Assembly (NCBI RefSeq): GCF_026013545.1
Contig: NZ_JAPDOG010000004.1
Span: forward strand, 186,001 to 250,000
Length of the DNA: 64,000 nucleotides
Source: Defluviimonas salinarum
Lineage (GTDB): Bacteria > Pseudomonadota > Alphaproteobacteria > Rhodobacterales > Rhodobacteraceae
Direction of reading: 5' to 3'
Under the pieces are notes generated by a model. The model saw only the letters and a list, made by a program, of their open reading frames with translations. It had not been told where the DNA came from and made no database searches. The position numbers were made by a program, and so were the translations under genes. Positions 24,523 through 33,352 of this stretch are shown in pieces. How positions within the stretch are numbered: the first letter of the stretch is position 1; each line of letters opens with the position of its first letter.

Positions 24523-25020
24523 ATGACCAAGAATCCCCATGAAAGTGACGTGGCCTTCATCGAGGCTCTGGCCGAGCTTCTGAACAAGAGCGGGCTCGCC
24601 GAACTGAGCGTGAAGCGCGAATACGGCGACAATGACAGCCTGAACGTCAAGGTCACGAAATACGCGCCCCAGATTGCGGCGCCCGCGGCCTTCGCGGCCC
24701 CTGCCCCGGCGCCCGTTGCCGCCGCCGCTCCTGCTCCGGCTGCTGCCGCCGCACCCGCATCCCAGCCCGCCGACCCGGCGAGCCATCCCGGCGCGGTCAC
24801 CTCGCCGATGGTCGGCACCGTCTATCTCGCGGCAGAGCCCGGCGCGGATCCCTTCGTGACCGTGGGTGCCCAGGTCAAGGAAGGCCAGACCGTCCTGATC
24901 GTCGAGGCGATGAAGACGATGAACCACATCCCGGCACCGCGCGCCGGCACCGTCAAGCGCATCCTTGTCGAGGATGGCAGCCCCGTCGAATACGGCGCGC
25001 CGCTGCTCATCATCGAGTGA
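24523..25020 (+). CDS. accB: Biotin carboxyl carrier protein of acetyl-CoA carboxylase
   Basis: The product is 165 residues. An N-terminal helical part (1-50) is followed by a flexible Ala/Pro linker (51-88) and the biotinyl domain, with the modified Lys131 in [10 protein letters not shown]. It carries carboxybiotin between the carboxylase and the transferase in the first step of fatty-acid synthesis. GAGGACAGAA precedes the ATG. accC starts eight bases after the stop, so the two form an operon. Confidence 0.97.
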   Translation: MTKNPHESDVAFIEALAELLNKSGLAELSVKREYGDNDSLNVKVTKYAPQIAAPAAFAAPAPAPVAAAAPAPAAAAAPASQPADPASHPGAVTSPMVGTVYLAAEPGADPFVTVGAQVKEGQTVLIVEAMKTMNHIPAPRAGTVKRILVEDGSPVEYGAPLLIIE

Positions 25021-25028
25021 GGCGCGCG

Positions 25029-26375
25029 ATGTTCGAGAAAATCCTCGTCGCCAACCGGGGCGAGATCGCGCTCCGCGTGATCCGCGCCTGCCGCGAGATG
25101 GGCATCCGCTCGGTCGCGGTGCATTCGACCGCCGATTCCGACGCGATGCATGTCCGCATGGCCGACGAGTCGGTCTGTATCGGCCCCAATCCCTCGTCGC
25201 AGAGCTATCTTTCGATCGCCTCGGTCATCTCGGCCTGCGAGATCACCGGCGCCCAGGCGATCCATCCGGGCTACGGCTTCCTCTCCGAGAACGCCAATTT
25301 CGTCCAGGCGCTCGAAGACCACGGCATCACCTTCATCGGCCCGACCGCGGAACATATCCGCATCATGGGCGACAAGATCACCGCCAAGGAAACCGCCAAG
25401 AACCTCGGCATCCCGGTCGTACCCGGTTCCGACGGCGGCGTGCCCGATACTGCGGCGGCCAAGAAGACCGCCAAGGAAATCGGCTATCCGGTCATCATCA
25501 AGGCCACCGCCGGCGGCGGCGGCCGCGGGATGAAGGTCGCCAGGGACGAGAGCGAGCTGGAGATCGCCTTCCGCACCGCGCGCTCCGAGGCGAAAGCCGC
25601 CTTCGGCAATGACGAAGTCTACATGGAGAAGTACCTCCAGAAGCCGCGCCATATCGAGATCCAGGTCTTCGGCGACGGCAAGGGCAACGCCGTCCATCTC
25701 GGCGAGCGCGACTGCTCGCTGCAGCGCCGCCACCAGAAGGTCTTCGAAGAGGCGCCCGGCCCGGTCATCACGCCCGAGCAGCGCGCCGAGATCGGCGGCA
25801 TCTGCGCCAACGCGGTCGCCAAGATCAACTACATCGGCGCCGGCACGATCGAGTTCCTCTACGAGGACGGCGAGTTCTACTTCATCGAGATGAACACCCG
25901 CCTTCAGGTCGAGCACCCGGTGACCGAGGCGATCTTCGGTGTCGATCTCGTGCGCGAGCAGATCCGCGTGGCCGAGGGCTATCCGCTCTCGTTCACCCAG
26001 GACGATCTGGTGGTGAACGGCCATGCGATCGAGGTCCGGATCAATGCCGAGAAACTCCCGAACTTCTCGCCCTGCCCCGGCAAGATCACCCAGTACCATG
26101 CGCCGGGCGGCCTTGGCGTGCGGATGGACTCCGCGCTCTACGACGGCTATTCGATCCCGCCCTACTACGACAGCCTGATCGGCAAGCTCATCGTCCACGG
26201 CCGCGACCGGCCCGAGGCGCTGGCGCGGCTGAAGCGCGCCCTGAGCGAGCTGATCGTGGACGGAATCGACACCACGATCCCGCTGTTCCACGGGCTCCTG
26301 CAGGAAGACGACATCCTGACCGGGAACTACTCGATCCACTGGTTGGAAAAGTGGCTTGCACGGGAATTCGGCTGA
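25029..26375 (+). CDS. accC: Biotin carboxylase subunit of acetyl-CoA carboxylase
   Basis: The product is 448 residues, the normal family length. It has the N-terminal biotin carboxylase domain ([24 protein letters not shown]) and an ATP-grasp domain with the glycine-rich loop [11 protein letters not shown]. The catalytic [19 protein letters not shown] segment and C-terminal domain follow. It carboxylates biotin on AccB using ATP and bicarbonate. The ATG at 25029 is used because earlier codons overlap accB and are not conserved. aat follows after 25 bases. Confidence 0.97.
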   Translation: MFEKILVANRGEIALRVIRACREMGIRSVAVHSTADSDAMHVRMADESVCIGPNPSSQSYLSIASVISACEITGAQAIHPGYGFLSENANFVQALEDHGITFIGPTAEHIRIMGDKITAKETAKNLGIPVVPGSDGGVPDTAAAKKTAKEIGYPVIIKATAGGGGRGMKVARDESELEIAFRTARSEAKAAFGNDEVYMEKYLQKPRHIEIQVFGDGKGNAVHLGERDCSLQRRHQKVFEEAPGPVITPEQRAEIGGICANAVAKINYIGAGTIEFLYEDGEFYFIEMNTRLQVEHPVTEAIFGVDLVREQIRVAEGYPLSFTQDDLVVNGHAIEVRINAEKLPNFSPCPGKITQYHAPGGLGVRMDSALYDGYSIPPYYDSLIGKLIVHGRDRPEALARLKRALSELIVDGIDTTIPLFHGLLQEDDILTGNYSIHWLEKWLAREFG

Positions 26376-26400
26376 GCCGGATCACGGACCGGGCCGGGCG

Positions 26401-27030
26401 ATGCTGACGCCGGAGGGGATGCTTGCGGGCTATGCGCGGGGCATCTTCCCGATGGCGGAAGGCCGCGGCTCGGATGAGCTTCACTGGATCGACCCGCGCC
26501 TGCGCGGGGTGATGCCGCTCGACGGCTTCCGCATCTCGCGCTCGCTCGCCCGGAGGATCCGGAACGGGCGGTTCGAGATCGCCATCGACCGTACCTTCTC
26601 AGAGGTGGTCGCCCTGTGCGCGGCGCGGGAGGAAACTTGGATCAACGCCCCCCTCGCCGCGCTCTACGACACGCTCCACGAGCGCGGCCACGCCCATTCG
26701 CTCGAGGTCCGGGAGGACGACACGCTCGTCGGCGGGGTCTTCGGCCTGACGCTTGGTGCTGCGTTCTTCGGCGAGAGCATGTTCTCGCTCCGGCGCGACG
26801 CCTCGAAGGTCGCGCTTGCCTATCTCGTGGACCGGCTCCGCTCGGGCGGCTTCTCGCTCTTCGACACCCAGTTCCTCACGCCGCATCTCGCCTCGCTCGG
26901 CGGGGTCGAGATTCCGCGAGCGGAATACCATGCGCGTCTGTCGAAGGCCTTGCGCGGGCGGGCGGATTTCACCGCGCCGGAAGTGCCCTCGCCTCAGCTG
27001 CTCTTGCAGCGCAGGAGCCAGACGTCGTAG
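26401..27030 (+). CDS. aat: Leucyl/phenylalanyl-tRNA--protein transferase
   Basis: This 209-residue N-end-rule enzyme adds Leu or Phe to proteins with N-terminal Arg or Lys, marking them for ClpAP. Family blocks visible are GMLAGYARGIFPMAEG, LHWIDPRLRGVMPLD, ETWINAPLAALYDTLHERGHAHSLE, GESMFSLRRDASKVALAYL and FDTQFLTPHLASLGG. ATG 26401 gives the conserved start. Its 3' end overlaps the convergent DUF2155 gene by 37 bases. Confidence 0.96.
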   Translation: MLTPEGMLAGYARGIFPMAEGRGSDELHWIDPRLRGVMPLDGFRISRSLARRIRNGRFEIAIDRTFSEVVALCAAREETWINAPLAALYDTLHERGHAHSLEVREDDTLVGGVFGLTLGAAFFGESMFSLRRDASKVALAYLVDRLRSGGFSLFDTQFLTPHLASLGGVEIPRAEYHARLSKALRGRADFTAPEVPSPQLLLQRRSQTS

Positions 27031-27356
27031 CGCGGATCGTCGAGCGCCGAGAGCGCCGGGCTCGACGCGATCATCCAGCCGTCGAACTCCACCGTTCCGG
27101 CCGCGCTGTCGGTGATGGTCAGATGCGCGTAGGCGTTCGCGCTCGGATCGGCTGCGGGATAGCGGCAATCGGTGAGCGAGACGATGAGCCGGCCGAAGGC
27201 CATCGATTCCCCCGCCGCGATCTCGATGTCCTCGGTCGCGCCCGAGACCTTGTCGAGCCCGCGCAGGATCGCGCCCGGCGCGCTCGCGACCTCCTGGGCA
27301 GCGGCCGCGCCGCCGCCGAGGGCGAGCGCCAAAAGCAGAAGCAGGCGGGCGGTCAT
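26994..27356 (-). CDS. DUF2155 periplasmic protein
   Basis: The product is 120 residues with a signal peptide (1-20) and the DUF2155 domain (LRGLDKVSGATEDIEIAAGE, FGRLIVSLTDCRYP, FDGWMIASSPALSALDDPRYDVWLLRC). Two cysteines may form a disulfide. DUF2155 proteins are conserved in alphaproteobacteria next to mlaD and aat, and the function is unknown. Its start overlaps the MlaD stop as ATGA, and its 3' end overlaps aat on the other strand. Confidence 0.9.
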   Translation of the reverse strand: MTARLLLLLALALGGGAAAAQEVASAPGAILRGLDKVSGATEDIEIAAGESMAFGRLIVSLTDCRYPAADPSANAYAHLTITDSAAGTVEFDGWMIASSPALSALDDPRYDVWLLRCKSS

Positions 27357-27823
27357 GGCGCGGCGGGCTCCACCGTTTCGTCGCTGCCGCCGCCGACGAA
27401 TTTCATCATCAGGGCGATCACGCTGACCGCACCTTGCGTGTCCTCGATCTCGCTGCCGGGCTCGAGATCCATCGGGCTGCCGCCCGGCAGGATCTCGAGG
27501 AAGGCGCCGCCAAGGAGCCCCTCGGAGGCGATCACCGCTGTGCTGTCATCGGGCACGACGACGCCGTTGCGGACCGTGAAGCGCGCATCGGCGAAGAAGG
27601 TTTCGGGGTTGAGCGCTAGTTCGGTGACCGAGCCGACCTTGACGCCCGCCATGCGGACATCGGTGCCGATGGTGATGCCCTCGACCGAGCGGAAGCTCGC
27701 GGACAAGTCGTAGCTCTCGCCGGTGCGGGTGATGCCGTTGCCGTCGCCCGCATAGATCAGGAAACCCAGCGCGACCGCAAGGACGCCGGCACCGGCCAGA
27801 ACCTCTGTCGTGCTTTCGGCCAT
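27353..27823 (-). CDS. mlaD: MlaD family outer-membrane lipid asymmetry protein
   Basis: The product is 156 residues with one N-terminal membrane anchor (about 8-26) and an MCE domain: YDLSASFRSVEGITIGTDVRMAGVKVGSVTELAL and LLGGAFLEILPGG. MlaD binds phospholipid in the periplasm and works with the MlaFEB ABC complex, which is encoded elsewhere in this genome if present. ATG 27823 is chosen as the first Met before the anchor. It is coupled to DUF2155 and lies five bases downstream of the NDUFA12 stop. Confidence 0.92.
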   Translation of the reverse strand: MAESTTEVLAGAGVLAVALGFLIYAGDGNGITRTGESYDLSASFRSVEGITIGTDVRMAGVKVGSVTELALNPETFFADARFTVRNGVVVPDDSTAVIASEGLLGGAFLEILPGGSPMDLEPGSEIEDTQGAVSVIALMMKFVGGGSDETVEPAAP

Positions 27824-27827
27824 CGCC

Positions 27828-28202
27828 CTATTCCGGGCTCCAGGCCTCGTAGTCACGCCGCTCGACCGGGGTCGCGCGGCGGATCGAGCCTGCGGGCGCA
27901 TAGGCGAGCGCGGAGCCGGTCAGGTTCTCCTGATGCGGCTTTTCCCATTCCTTGTGCGTGAGCGCGACCTTGGTCGGCGGCTCGTCCCAGGTGAAATGGA
28001 GCCAGCCGTGCCAGTCGGCGCTGACGCGCGAGGCTTCGCATTCGCCGTTGTAGATCACCCAGCGGCGCTTGCCGTCGCGGGTCTGGTAGAAGGCATTGCC
28101 CTGCGCATCCTCGCCGACCTTCTGGCCGTTGCGCCAGGTGAAGAGCTGGGTGCCGAGCGTCTGGCTGTTCCACCAGGTCAAAAGGCGCAGCAGGAAATTC
28201 AT
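27828..28202 (-). CDS. NDUFA12-like subunit of NADH:ubiquinone oxidoreductase
   Basis: The product is 124 residues matching the NDUFA12/B17.2 accessory subunit of complex I, which alphaproteobacteria share with mitochondria. Blocks visible are [52 protein letters not shown] and [18 protein letters not shown] 28202 is preferred to 28208 because GGAGG then lies at the right distance of six bases. It is the first gene of the NDUFA12-mlaD-DUF2155 operon. Confidence 0.93.
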   Translation of the reverse strand: MNFLLRLLTWWNSQTLGTQLFTWRNGQKVGEDAQGNAFYQTRDGKRRWVIYNGECEASRVSADWHGWLHFTWDEPPTKVALTHKEWEKPHQENLTGSALAYAPAGSIRRATPVERRDYEAWSPE

Positions 28203-28399
28203 GGACATCCTCCGGGCATTGCTGCCCCCTTATAGCGCAGGCGCGGGCGAGGTCCAGTGCCGACAGGCAACAGCGGCATATCGCCCCGAACCGGAACGAA
28301 CAAAGCCCCTGAGGCTTAAACGCGGCTATACCGCCGCAAGCGCACCGCTTCGTGACAGGCCAACGCGGGGCCCGTGATGGACGCGCCCCACATGCGCCA

Positions 28400-28439
28400 G
28401 AAAAAAAGCAACGCCGCGGCGGGTTGCCCGGCCGCGGCG
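28400..28439 (-). terminator. Rho-independent terminator of clpX
   Basis: A perfect 9-bp stem CGCCGCGGC/GCCGCGGCG (28412-28420, 28431-28439) is followed on the minus strand by TTGCTTTTTTTCT. It lies 22 bases after the clpX stop. Confidence 0.85.
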
Positions 28440-28460
28440 CGAAATACGATAACGAACGGA

Positions 28461-29729
28461 TCAGCCCGCCGTCGCGGCTTTCTCGCCCTTCGAGTCGGCG
28501 TGGATCAGCAGCGGCTTCGCGCCGGAATCGACGGCTTCCTCGTTGACCACCACCTCCGAGACCGAGGTCATGCCCGGCAGTTCGAACATGGTGTCGAGCA
28601 GGATGTCCTCCATGATCGAGCGGAGGCCCCGCGCGCCGGTCTTGCGCTTGATCGCGCGCTTGGCGATCGCGGTGAGCGCATCGGCGGTGAAGGTCAGCTT
28701 CACCCCTTCGAGATCGAAGAGCCGCTGGTACTGCTTGACGAGCGCGTTCTTCGGCTCGGTCAGGATCGTGACCAGCGCCGCTTCGTCGAGGTCGGTCAGC
28801 GTCGCGATCACCGGCAGGCGGCCGACGAATTCCGGGATCAGGCCGAACTTCAGCAGGTCTTCCGGTTCGAGCTCGGTGAAAAGCTCGCCCACGCCGCGCG
28901 CATCGGGATCCTTGACCTCGGCACCGAAGCCGATCGCCGAACCCTTGCCGCGCTGCGCGATGATCCGTTCGAGCCCGGCGAAGGCGCCGCCGCAGATGAA
29001 GAGGATGTTCGTCGTGTCCACCTGCAGGAATTCCTGCTGCGGATGCTTGCGCCCGCCCTGCGGCGGCACGGAAGCCACGGTGCCCTCCATGATCTTCAGG
29101 AGCGCCTGCTGCACGCCCTCGCCCGAGACGTCGCGGGTGATCGAGGGGTTGTCGGACTTGCGGGTGATCTTGTCGACCTCGTCGATATAGACGATGCCGC
29201 GCTGCGCCCGTTCGACGTTGTACTCCGAGGCCTGCAGGAGCTTCAGGATGATGTTCTCGACATCCTCGCCGACATAGCCCGCCTCGGTCAGCGTCGTCGC
29301 ATCCGCCATCGTGAACGGCACGTCGAGGATGCGGGCCAGGGTCTGCGCCAGAAGCGTCTTGCCGCAGCCCGTCGGACCGATCAGCAGGATGTTCGACTTC
29401 GCCAGCTCGATATCGGCCGACTTCGAGGCGTGGTTGAGCCGCTTGTAGTGGTTGTGGACCGCGACCGAGAGCACGCGCTTGGCATGTTCCTGGCCGATCA
29501 CGTAATCGTCCAGCACCTTGCAGATGTCGCGCGGCGTCGGCACGCCATTGGCGGACTTGAGCCCGGTGGACTTCGTCTCCTCACGGATGATGTCCATGCA
29601 GAGCTCGACGCATTCGTCGCAGATGAAGACCGTGGGGCCTGCGATCAGCTTGCGCACTTCGTGCTGCGACTTCCCGCAGAAGGAGCAGTAGAGCGTGTTC
29701 TTGCTGTCGCTGCCTGAATTCGTTGCCAT
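28461..29729 (-). CDS. clpX: ClpXP protease ATP-binding specificity subunit ClpX
   Basis: This 422-residue AAA+ unfoldase has an N-terminal C4 zinc-binding domain with Cys15/18/37/40, Walker A GPTGCGKT, Walker [11 protein letters not shown] and sensor/arginine-finger regions. The RKH-type pore and IGF-type ClpP-contact (AIGFGAEV) loops are also present. ATG 29729 is preferred to ATG 29735 because GAGG is then six bases away. The clpP gene lies 132 bases upstream with a hairpin between them, so clpX probably has its own promoter as well as read-through from clpP. Confidence 0.97.
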   Translation of the reverse strand: MATNSGSDSKNTLYCSFCGKSQHEVRKLIAGPTVFICDECVELCMDIIREETKSTGLKSANGVPTPRDICKVLDDYVIGQEHAKRVLSVAVHNHYKRLNHASKSADIELAKSNILLIGPTGCGKTLLAQTLARILDVPFTMADATTLTEAGYVGEDVENIILKLLQASEYNVERAQRGIVYIDEVDKITRKSDNPSITRDVSGEGVQQALLKIMEGTVASVPPQGGRKHPQQEFLQVDTTNILFICGGAFAGLERIIAQRGKGSAIGFGAEVKDPDARGVGELFTELEPEDLLKFGLIPEFVGRLPVIATLTDLDEAALVTILTEPKNALVKQYQRLFDLEGVKLTFTADALTAIAKRAIKRKTGARGLRSIMEDILLDTMFELPGMTSVSEVVVNEEAVDSGAKPLLIHADSKGEKAATAG

Positions 29730-29821
29730 CGTCATCCTCTGAGGCCAGTTCGCCTGTCGTCCATCATTTAATGGCGGCCCTTTCCGACAAGATTAGGGCA
29801 GCCCCCGGAACACCACAATGC

Positions 29822-29854
29822 AAAATTGCCCGCCAACGCCCCGCGGTGGCGGGC
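29822..29854 (-). terminator. Hairpin terminator or attenuator between clpP and clpX
   Basis: An 8-bp stem GCCCGCCA/TGGCGGGC (29828-29835, 29847-29854) is followed on the minus strand by CAATTTTGC. The short U tract makes a leaky terminator likely. Confidence 0.65.
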
Positions 29855-29861
29855 AGACCAC

Positions 29862-30491
29862 TTACTTGGATTCGCCCTCGCCCGGACGCGCGTCGAGGAT
29901 CTCGTCGATCAGACCCCAGTCCTTCGCCTCTTCCGGCGACATGAAGTTGTCGCGTTCGAGTGCCGCCTCGACCTTTTCCAGCGGCTGATCCGTGTGCTTG
30001 ACATAGATCTGGTTCAGCCGGTCCTTGAGCTTCTGGGTCTCCTGCGCGTGGATCATGATATCCGTCGCCTGCCCCTGGTAGCCGCCCGAGGGCTGGTGCA
30101 CCATCACCCGGCTGTTCGGCAACGAGAACCGCATCCCCTTCTCGCCGGCGGTCAGCAGGAGCGAGCCCATCGAGGCCGCCTGGCCGATCACCAGCGTCGA
30201 GACCTTCGGCCGGATGTACTGCATCGTGTCGTAGATCGAGAGACCCGAGGTCACCACGCCGCCGGGCGAGTTGATGTACATCGCGATTTCCTTCGAGGGA
30301 TTCTCGGCCTCGAGGAACAGGAGCTGGGCGCAGATCAGCGTCGACATGCCGTCATGCACCGGCCCCGAAAGGAAGATGATCCGTTCCTTGAGGAGGCGCG
30401 AATAGATGTCATAAGCCCGTTCCCCGCGCGAGGTCTGCTCGACCACCATCGGCACGAGGGTGTTCATGTAGATGTCAAAGGGGTCTTTCAT
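29862..30491 (-). CDS. clpP: ATP-dependent Clp protease proteolytic subunit ClpP
   Basis: This 209-residue serine peptidase shows nucleophile Ser107 in GQAASMGS, His132 in MVHQPSGG and the partner Asp near the C-terminus. The oxyanion strand NSPGG is also present. It forms the tetradecameric chamber fed by ClpX. ATG 30491 ([16 protein letters not shown]) is the conserved start. The N-terminal arm is shorter than in E. coli, which has a cleaved propeptide. Confidence 0.97.
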   Translation of the reverse strand: MKDPFDIYMNTLVPMVVEQTSRGERAYDIYSRLLKERIIFLSGPVHDGMSTLICAQLLFLEAENPSKEIAMYINSPGGVVTSGLSIYDTMQYIRPKVSTLVIGQAASMGSLLLTAGEKGMRFSLPNSRVMVHQPSGGYQGQATDIMIHAQETQKLKDRLNQIYVKHTDQPLEKVEAALERDNFMSPEEAKDWGLIDEILDARPGEGESK

Positions 30492-30658
30492 GCTCGTCCG
30501 CCTGTCGCTGTTCCCGGGGTGAATGCTTATGCACATAACCTTGCGCAAGTCTTAGAGGCGCGCACCGGGGGCTGCAAGGGCCGCAGGCGCACTTCTGGCA
30601 CCTGCCCGCCCGCAAGATGCGCGCCCGAAAGCGCGGATCGGGCCGCGACTGCCTTGCC

Positions 30659-31378
30659 TCATTGGCCGGCGCGCGCCACCGCCGGGCCGCCGCCGCCCGA
30701 TATTTCGAGGATGAGCTTGCGCCTGACGGCCGCCGCGAAAGCCTCGCCGCCGTCCGCGGTCACGACGAAGGCGCCCTGCCCGCCAATGATCCTTTCGGCG
30801 AACGCGGCCTCCAGATCGCCCGAGCCCGACCGGCCCGACGCGCAGATCCGGCACAGCACCGCGAGGCCGTTGATCGTGATCCCGGCCTCGAGCGCGGCGC
30901 GGCGGCCCTCGGCGATGGTCGGGCCGTTGAAGTTGCCCGCGGAATCGCCCGAGAAGTCGATGATCCGGCGCCAGCCCGCGATCTCGTTGCCCTCGATCAG
31001 GTCGCGCCCGAAGATCAGCGCCGCCCCGATCGCGTTGCGGCCACGCGCGCGGCGCGGCGGCCCCGTCAACGCCGCCGCGAAGCGTTCCGCTGCGGCTTGA
31101 CCGTCGATCACCGTCCAGGGCACGACCACGTCCTGGCTGTCGAACCGCCCCCATTCGACATAGGTGACGGCGATGCTGCCATAGGCCGTGCGGCGGATCG
31201 CCGCGACGACGGCGGGATCGGTGATCGCCCGTGCGTAGCCCTCGCGCTGGAACAGGATCTCACCGTCGTCGATGGAACCCGAGCTGTCCGCCAGAAGCAC
31301 CAGCTCCAGATCCACCTCGGTCTGCCCCAGGACCGGCGCGCCCCAGAGCGCGGCAAGACAGGCCAGCACACGCAGCAT
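30659..31378 (-). CDS. Periplasmic VWA-domain protein, DUF1194
   Basis: The product is 239 residues with a signal peptide (1-18) and a von Willebrand A domain covering nearly the whole mature chain. The metal-ion adhesion site starts ADSSGSID at about residue 30. The downstream Ser/Thr and Asp positions lie in GRNAIGAAL and IDFSGDSAGN, as in DUF1194. Function is unknown; the family is common in Rhodobacteraceae. GGAGG precedes ATG 31378. It is divergent from modE. Confidence 0.88.
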   Translation of the reverse strand: MLRVLACLAALWGAPVLGQTEVDLELVLLADSSGSIDDGEILFQREGYARAITDPAVVAAIRRTAYGSIAVTYVEWGRFDSQDVVVPWTVIDGQAAAERFAAALTGPPRRARGRNAIGAALIFGRDLIEGNEIAGWRRIIDFSGDSAGNFNGPTIAEGRRAALEAGITINGLAVLCRICASGRSGSGDLEAAFAERIIGGQGAFVVTADGGEAFAAAVRRKLILEISGGGGPAVARAGQ

Positions 31379-31502
31379 CGCATCGCCCTCCCAGCGCACT
31401 CGCCCGGAGACTAGCATGCTCGACGCCCCGGCCCCAACCCGGCCGCCGCTTCCGCGCGGCGCGGACGGCGCCTAACATGCACACCGATTGCGAGGATTCG
31501 TC

Positions 31503-31874
31503 ATGCCCAAAGCCTCCCGCCTCTCACCCGGCCTCAAGCTGCGCCTCGTCGTCGAGGGCGGCGAGTGGCTCGGCCCCGGCAAGGCCGACCTCCTCGAGGG
31601 CATCGCCGAGACCGGCTCGATCTCGGCCGCCGGCAAGCGGATGCGGATGAGCTACAAGCGTGCCTGGAGCCTCGTCGAGGCGTTGAACGCGATGTTCCGC
31701 GAGCCGTTGGTGGCCGCGAGCCGCGGCGGCGCCGGCCACGGCGGCGCCGAACTCACCGACACCGGACGCCGGGTGCTCGCGCTCTACCGGCAGATGCAGG
31801 ATAAGGGCGCCGCCGCGCTTGCCTCCGAGATCGATGAAATCCACCGACTCTCCGTTATGTCCGAAAAGAAATAA
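31503..31874 (+). CDS. ModE-type HTH regulator lacking the molybdate-binding domains
   Basis: The 123-residue product covers only the winged-helix DNA-binding half of ModE (KLRLVVEGGEWLGPGKADLLEGIAETGSISAAGKRMRMSYKRAWSLVEALNAMF, then the VAASRGGAGHGGAELTDTG wing). Full ModE has two C-terminal MOP/TOBE domains that bind molybdate; they are absent here, so sensing must come from another protein or not occur. GAGG lies seven bases before the ATG. The 3' end carries an excellent Mo-box, and modABC follow after 60 bases, so it should control them. Confidence 0.88.
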   Translation: MPKASRLSPGLKLRLVVEGGEWLGPGKADLLEGIAETGSISAAGKRMRMSYKRAWSLVEALNAMFREPLVAASRGGAGHGGAELTDTGRRVLALYRQMQDKGAAALASEIDEIHRLSVMSEKK

Positions 31875-31876
31875 CG
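31853..31876. promoter_or_regulatory. Mo-box (ModE operator) upstream of modA
   Basis: CGTTAT and ATAACG arms sit at the outer ends of a 24-base site, the same outer spacing as the E. coli Mo-box CGnTATATA-N6-TATATAnCG. The inner TATA steps are not kept. It spans the last codons and stop of the modE-like gene, 59 bases before the modA ATG. Confidence 0.75.
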
Positions 31877-31934
31877 CTTGCCACGCCGCGCGAAACCCCG
31901 TTACCTCCAATCAGACACAACGCAAGGAGTGCCG

Positions 31935-32675
31935 ATGCGCCGCGCCGTCCTTCTGGCCCTACTCGCGCTGCCGGGCCCCGCGGCCGCGGAGAGCGCGCTC
32001 GTCGCCGTCGCGACCAATTTCCGTCCCGTGGCCGAAATCCTGGCCGAGGAGTTCACCGCCGAAACCGGCCACGAGATCCGCCTCGCCGCCGCGGCCACCG
32101 GCAAGCTCGCGGCCCAGGTCGCCTCCGGAGCGCCCTTCGACGTCTTTCTTTCGGCCGACGAGGCGACTGTCGACGAACTGATCGCCGAGGGTCAGGCCGA
32201 TCCTGCGGACCGCTTCACCTACGCGATCGGCCAGCTCGTGCTCTGGACCGCCGACGGGCGCGCAGACCTTTCGGACCCGGCGGCATTTCTCGCGGCGCAG
32301 AGACATGTCGCGATCGCCAATCCAGACCTCGCGCCTTATGGCAAGGCCGCCCTGCAGGCAATTGACTCACTTGGCTTTTCGGACGCGGTAGAAGGCAAGA
32401 TCGTGCAAGGCGAGAACATCGGCCAGACCTTCGCGATGGTCCGCAGCGGCGCCGCGGGGGCCGGCTTCGTCGCGGCCTCCGGGCTCCATGCCGATCCGAC
32501 TCTGGCTGGCGGTTCCTGGCCGGTCCCGGAGAGCGCGCACGACCCGATCCGTCAGGACGCGGTGCTACTCGTCCGTGGCAAGGGAAACGCCGCCGCCCTC
32601 GCCTTTCTCGACCACCTGCGCGGCACCAAGGCGCGCGCCGTGATCGAGGCGAACGGTTACGCCACGTTGCCATGA
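31935..32675 (+). CDS. modA: Molybdate ABC transporter substrate-binding protein
   Basis: The product is 246 residues with a signal peptide (1-18, ending AAAES) and ModA blocks: VAVATNFRPVAEILAEEFTAETGH, ATGKLAAQVASGAPFDVFLSAD and GAAGAGFVAASG. It binds molybdate or tungstate in the periplasm. AAGGAG lies five bases before ATG 31935. It overlaps modB by four bases (ATGA). Confidence 0.94.
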   Translation: MRRAVLLALLALPGPAAAESALVAVATNFRPVAEILAEEFTAETGHEIRLAAAATGKLAAQVASGAPFDVFLSADEATVDELIAEGQADPADRFTYAIGQLVLWTADGRADLSDPAAFLAAQRHVAIANPDLAPYGKAALQAIDSLGFSDAVEGKIVQGENIGQTFAMVRSGAAGAGFVAASGLHADPTLAGGSWPVPESAHDPIRQDAVLLVRGKGNAAALAFLDHLRGTKARAVIEANGYATLP

Positions 32676-33352
32676 GCCCCGGCGACCTCGCCCCTCTGTG
32701 GCTCACGCTGCGCCTCGCCGCGCTGGTAACCGCGATCCTGATGCTGCTCGGCACCCCGCTCGCCTGGTGGCTCGCCCATACCCGTTCACGCCTCGCGCCT
32801 GTGGTCGAGGCGCTGACCGCGCTGCCGCTCGTGCTGCCGCCGACGGTGCTCGGCTTCTACCTGCTCCTCGCCTTCAACCCCTCGGCTCCGCTCGGCCAGT
32901 TCTGGCTTTCAGTCACTGGCAACACGCTCACCTTCTCCTTCGGTGGCCTCGTCATCGCCTCGCTCCTCTATTCGCTGCCCTTCACGGTCCAGCCGCTCCA
33001 GGCCGCCTTCACGACGCTCGGCCGCGCGCCGATGGAAGCGGCTGCGAGTCTCAGTGCGTCCCCGCTCGACGCCTTCCTCACCGTGGCCGCGCCGCTCTGC
33101 CTGCGCGGCTACCTGACCGCGGCCGTGCTCACCTTCGCCCATACGCTCGGCGAGTTCGGTGTCGTGCTGATGGTCGGCGGCAACATCCCGGGCGAGACCC
33201 GCGTCATCTCGATCGCGATCTACGAGGAGGTCGAGACCCTCGACTATGGGGCGGCGCATCTCCTCTCCGGCATCCTGCTCGCGCTGTCCTTCGCCATCCT
33301 GCTCGCGCTCTACTGGCTCAACGGCCGGCACCGAAAAAGGGCGCGGCGATGA
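32672..33352 (+). CDS. modB: Molybdate ABC transporter permease
   Basis: The product is 226 residues with five or six membrane helices. The ATPase-contact loop is MEAAASLSASPLDAFLTVAAPLC and the motif HTLGEFGVVLMVGGNIPGET is specific to ModB. Start and stop overlap modA and modC by four bases each (ATGA), so the three are translationally coupled. Confidence 0.94.
   Translation: MSPGDLAPLWLTLRLAALVTAILMLLGTPLAWWLAHTRSRLAPVVEALTALPLVLPPTVLGFYLLLAFNPSAPLGQFWLSVTGNTLTFSFGGLVIASLLYSLPFTVQPLQAAFTTLGRAPMEAAASLSASPLDAFLTVAAPLCLRGYLTAAVLTFAHTLGEFGVVLMVGGNIPGETRVISIAIYEEVETLDYGAAHLLSGILLALSFAILLALYWLNGRHRKRARR

Noticed and set aside
28303-28317. Small hairpin AAGCC/GGCTT as a terminator
   Set aside because: Five weak pairs and no U tract; no gene ends nearby on the needed strand.
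30517-30560. Heat-shock sigma-32 promoter before clpP
   Set aside because: CTTG and CATAAG words occur, but spacing and the -10 do not match an RpoH promoter well enough to annotate.
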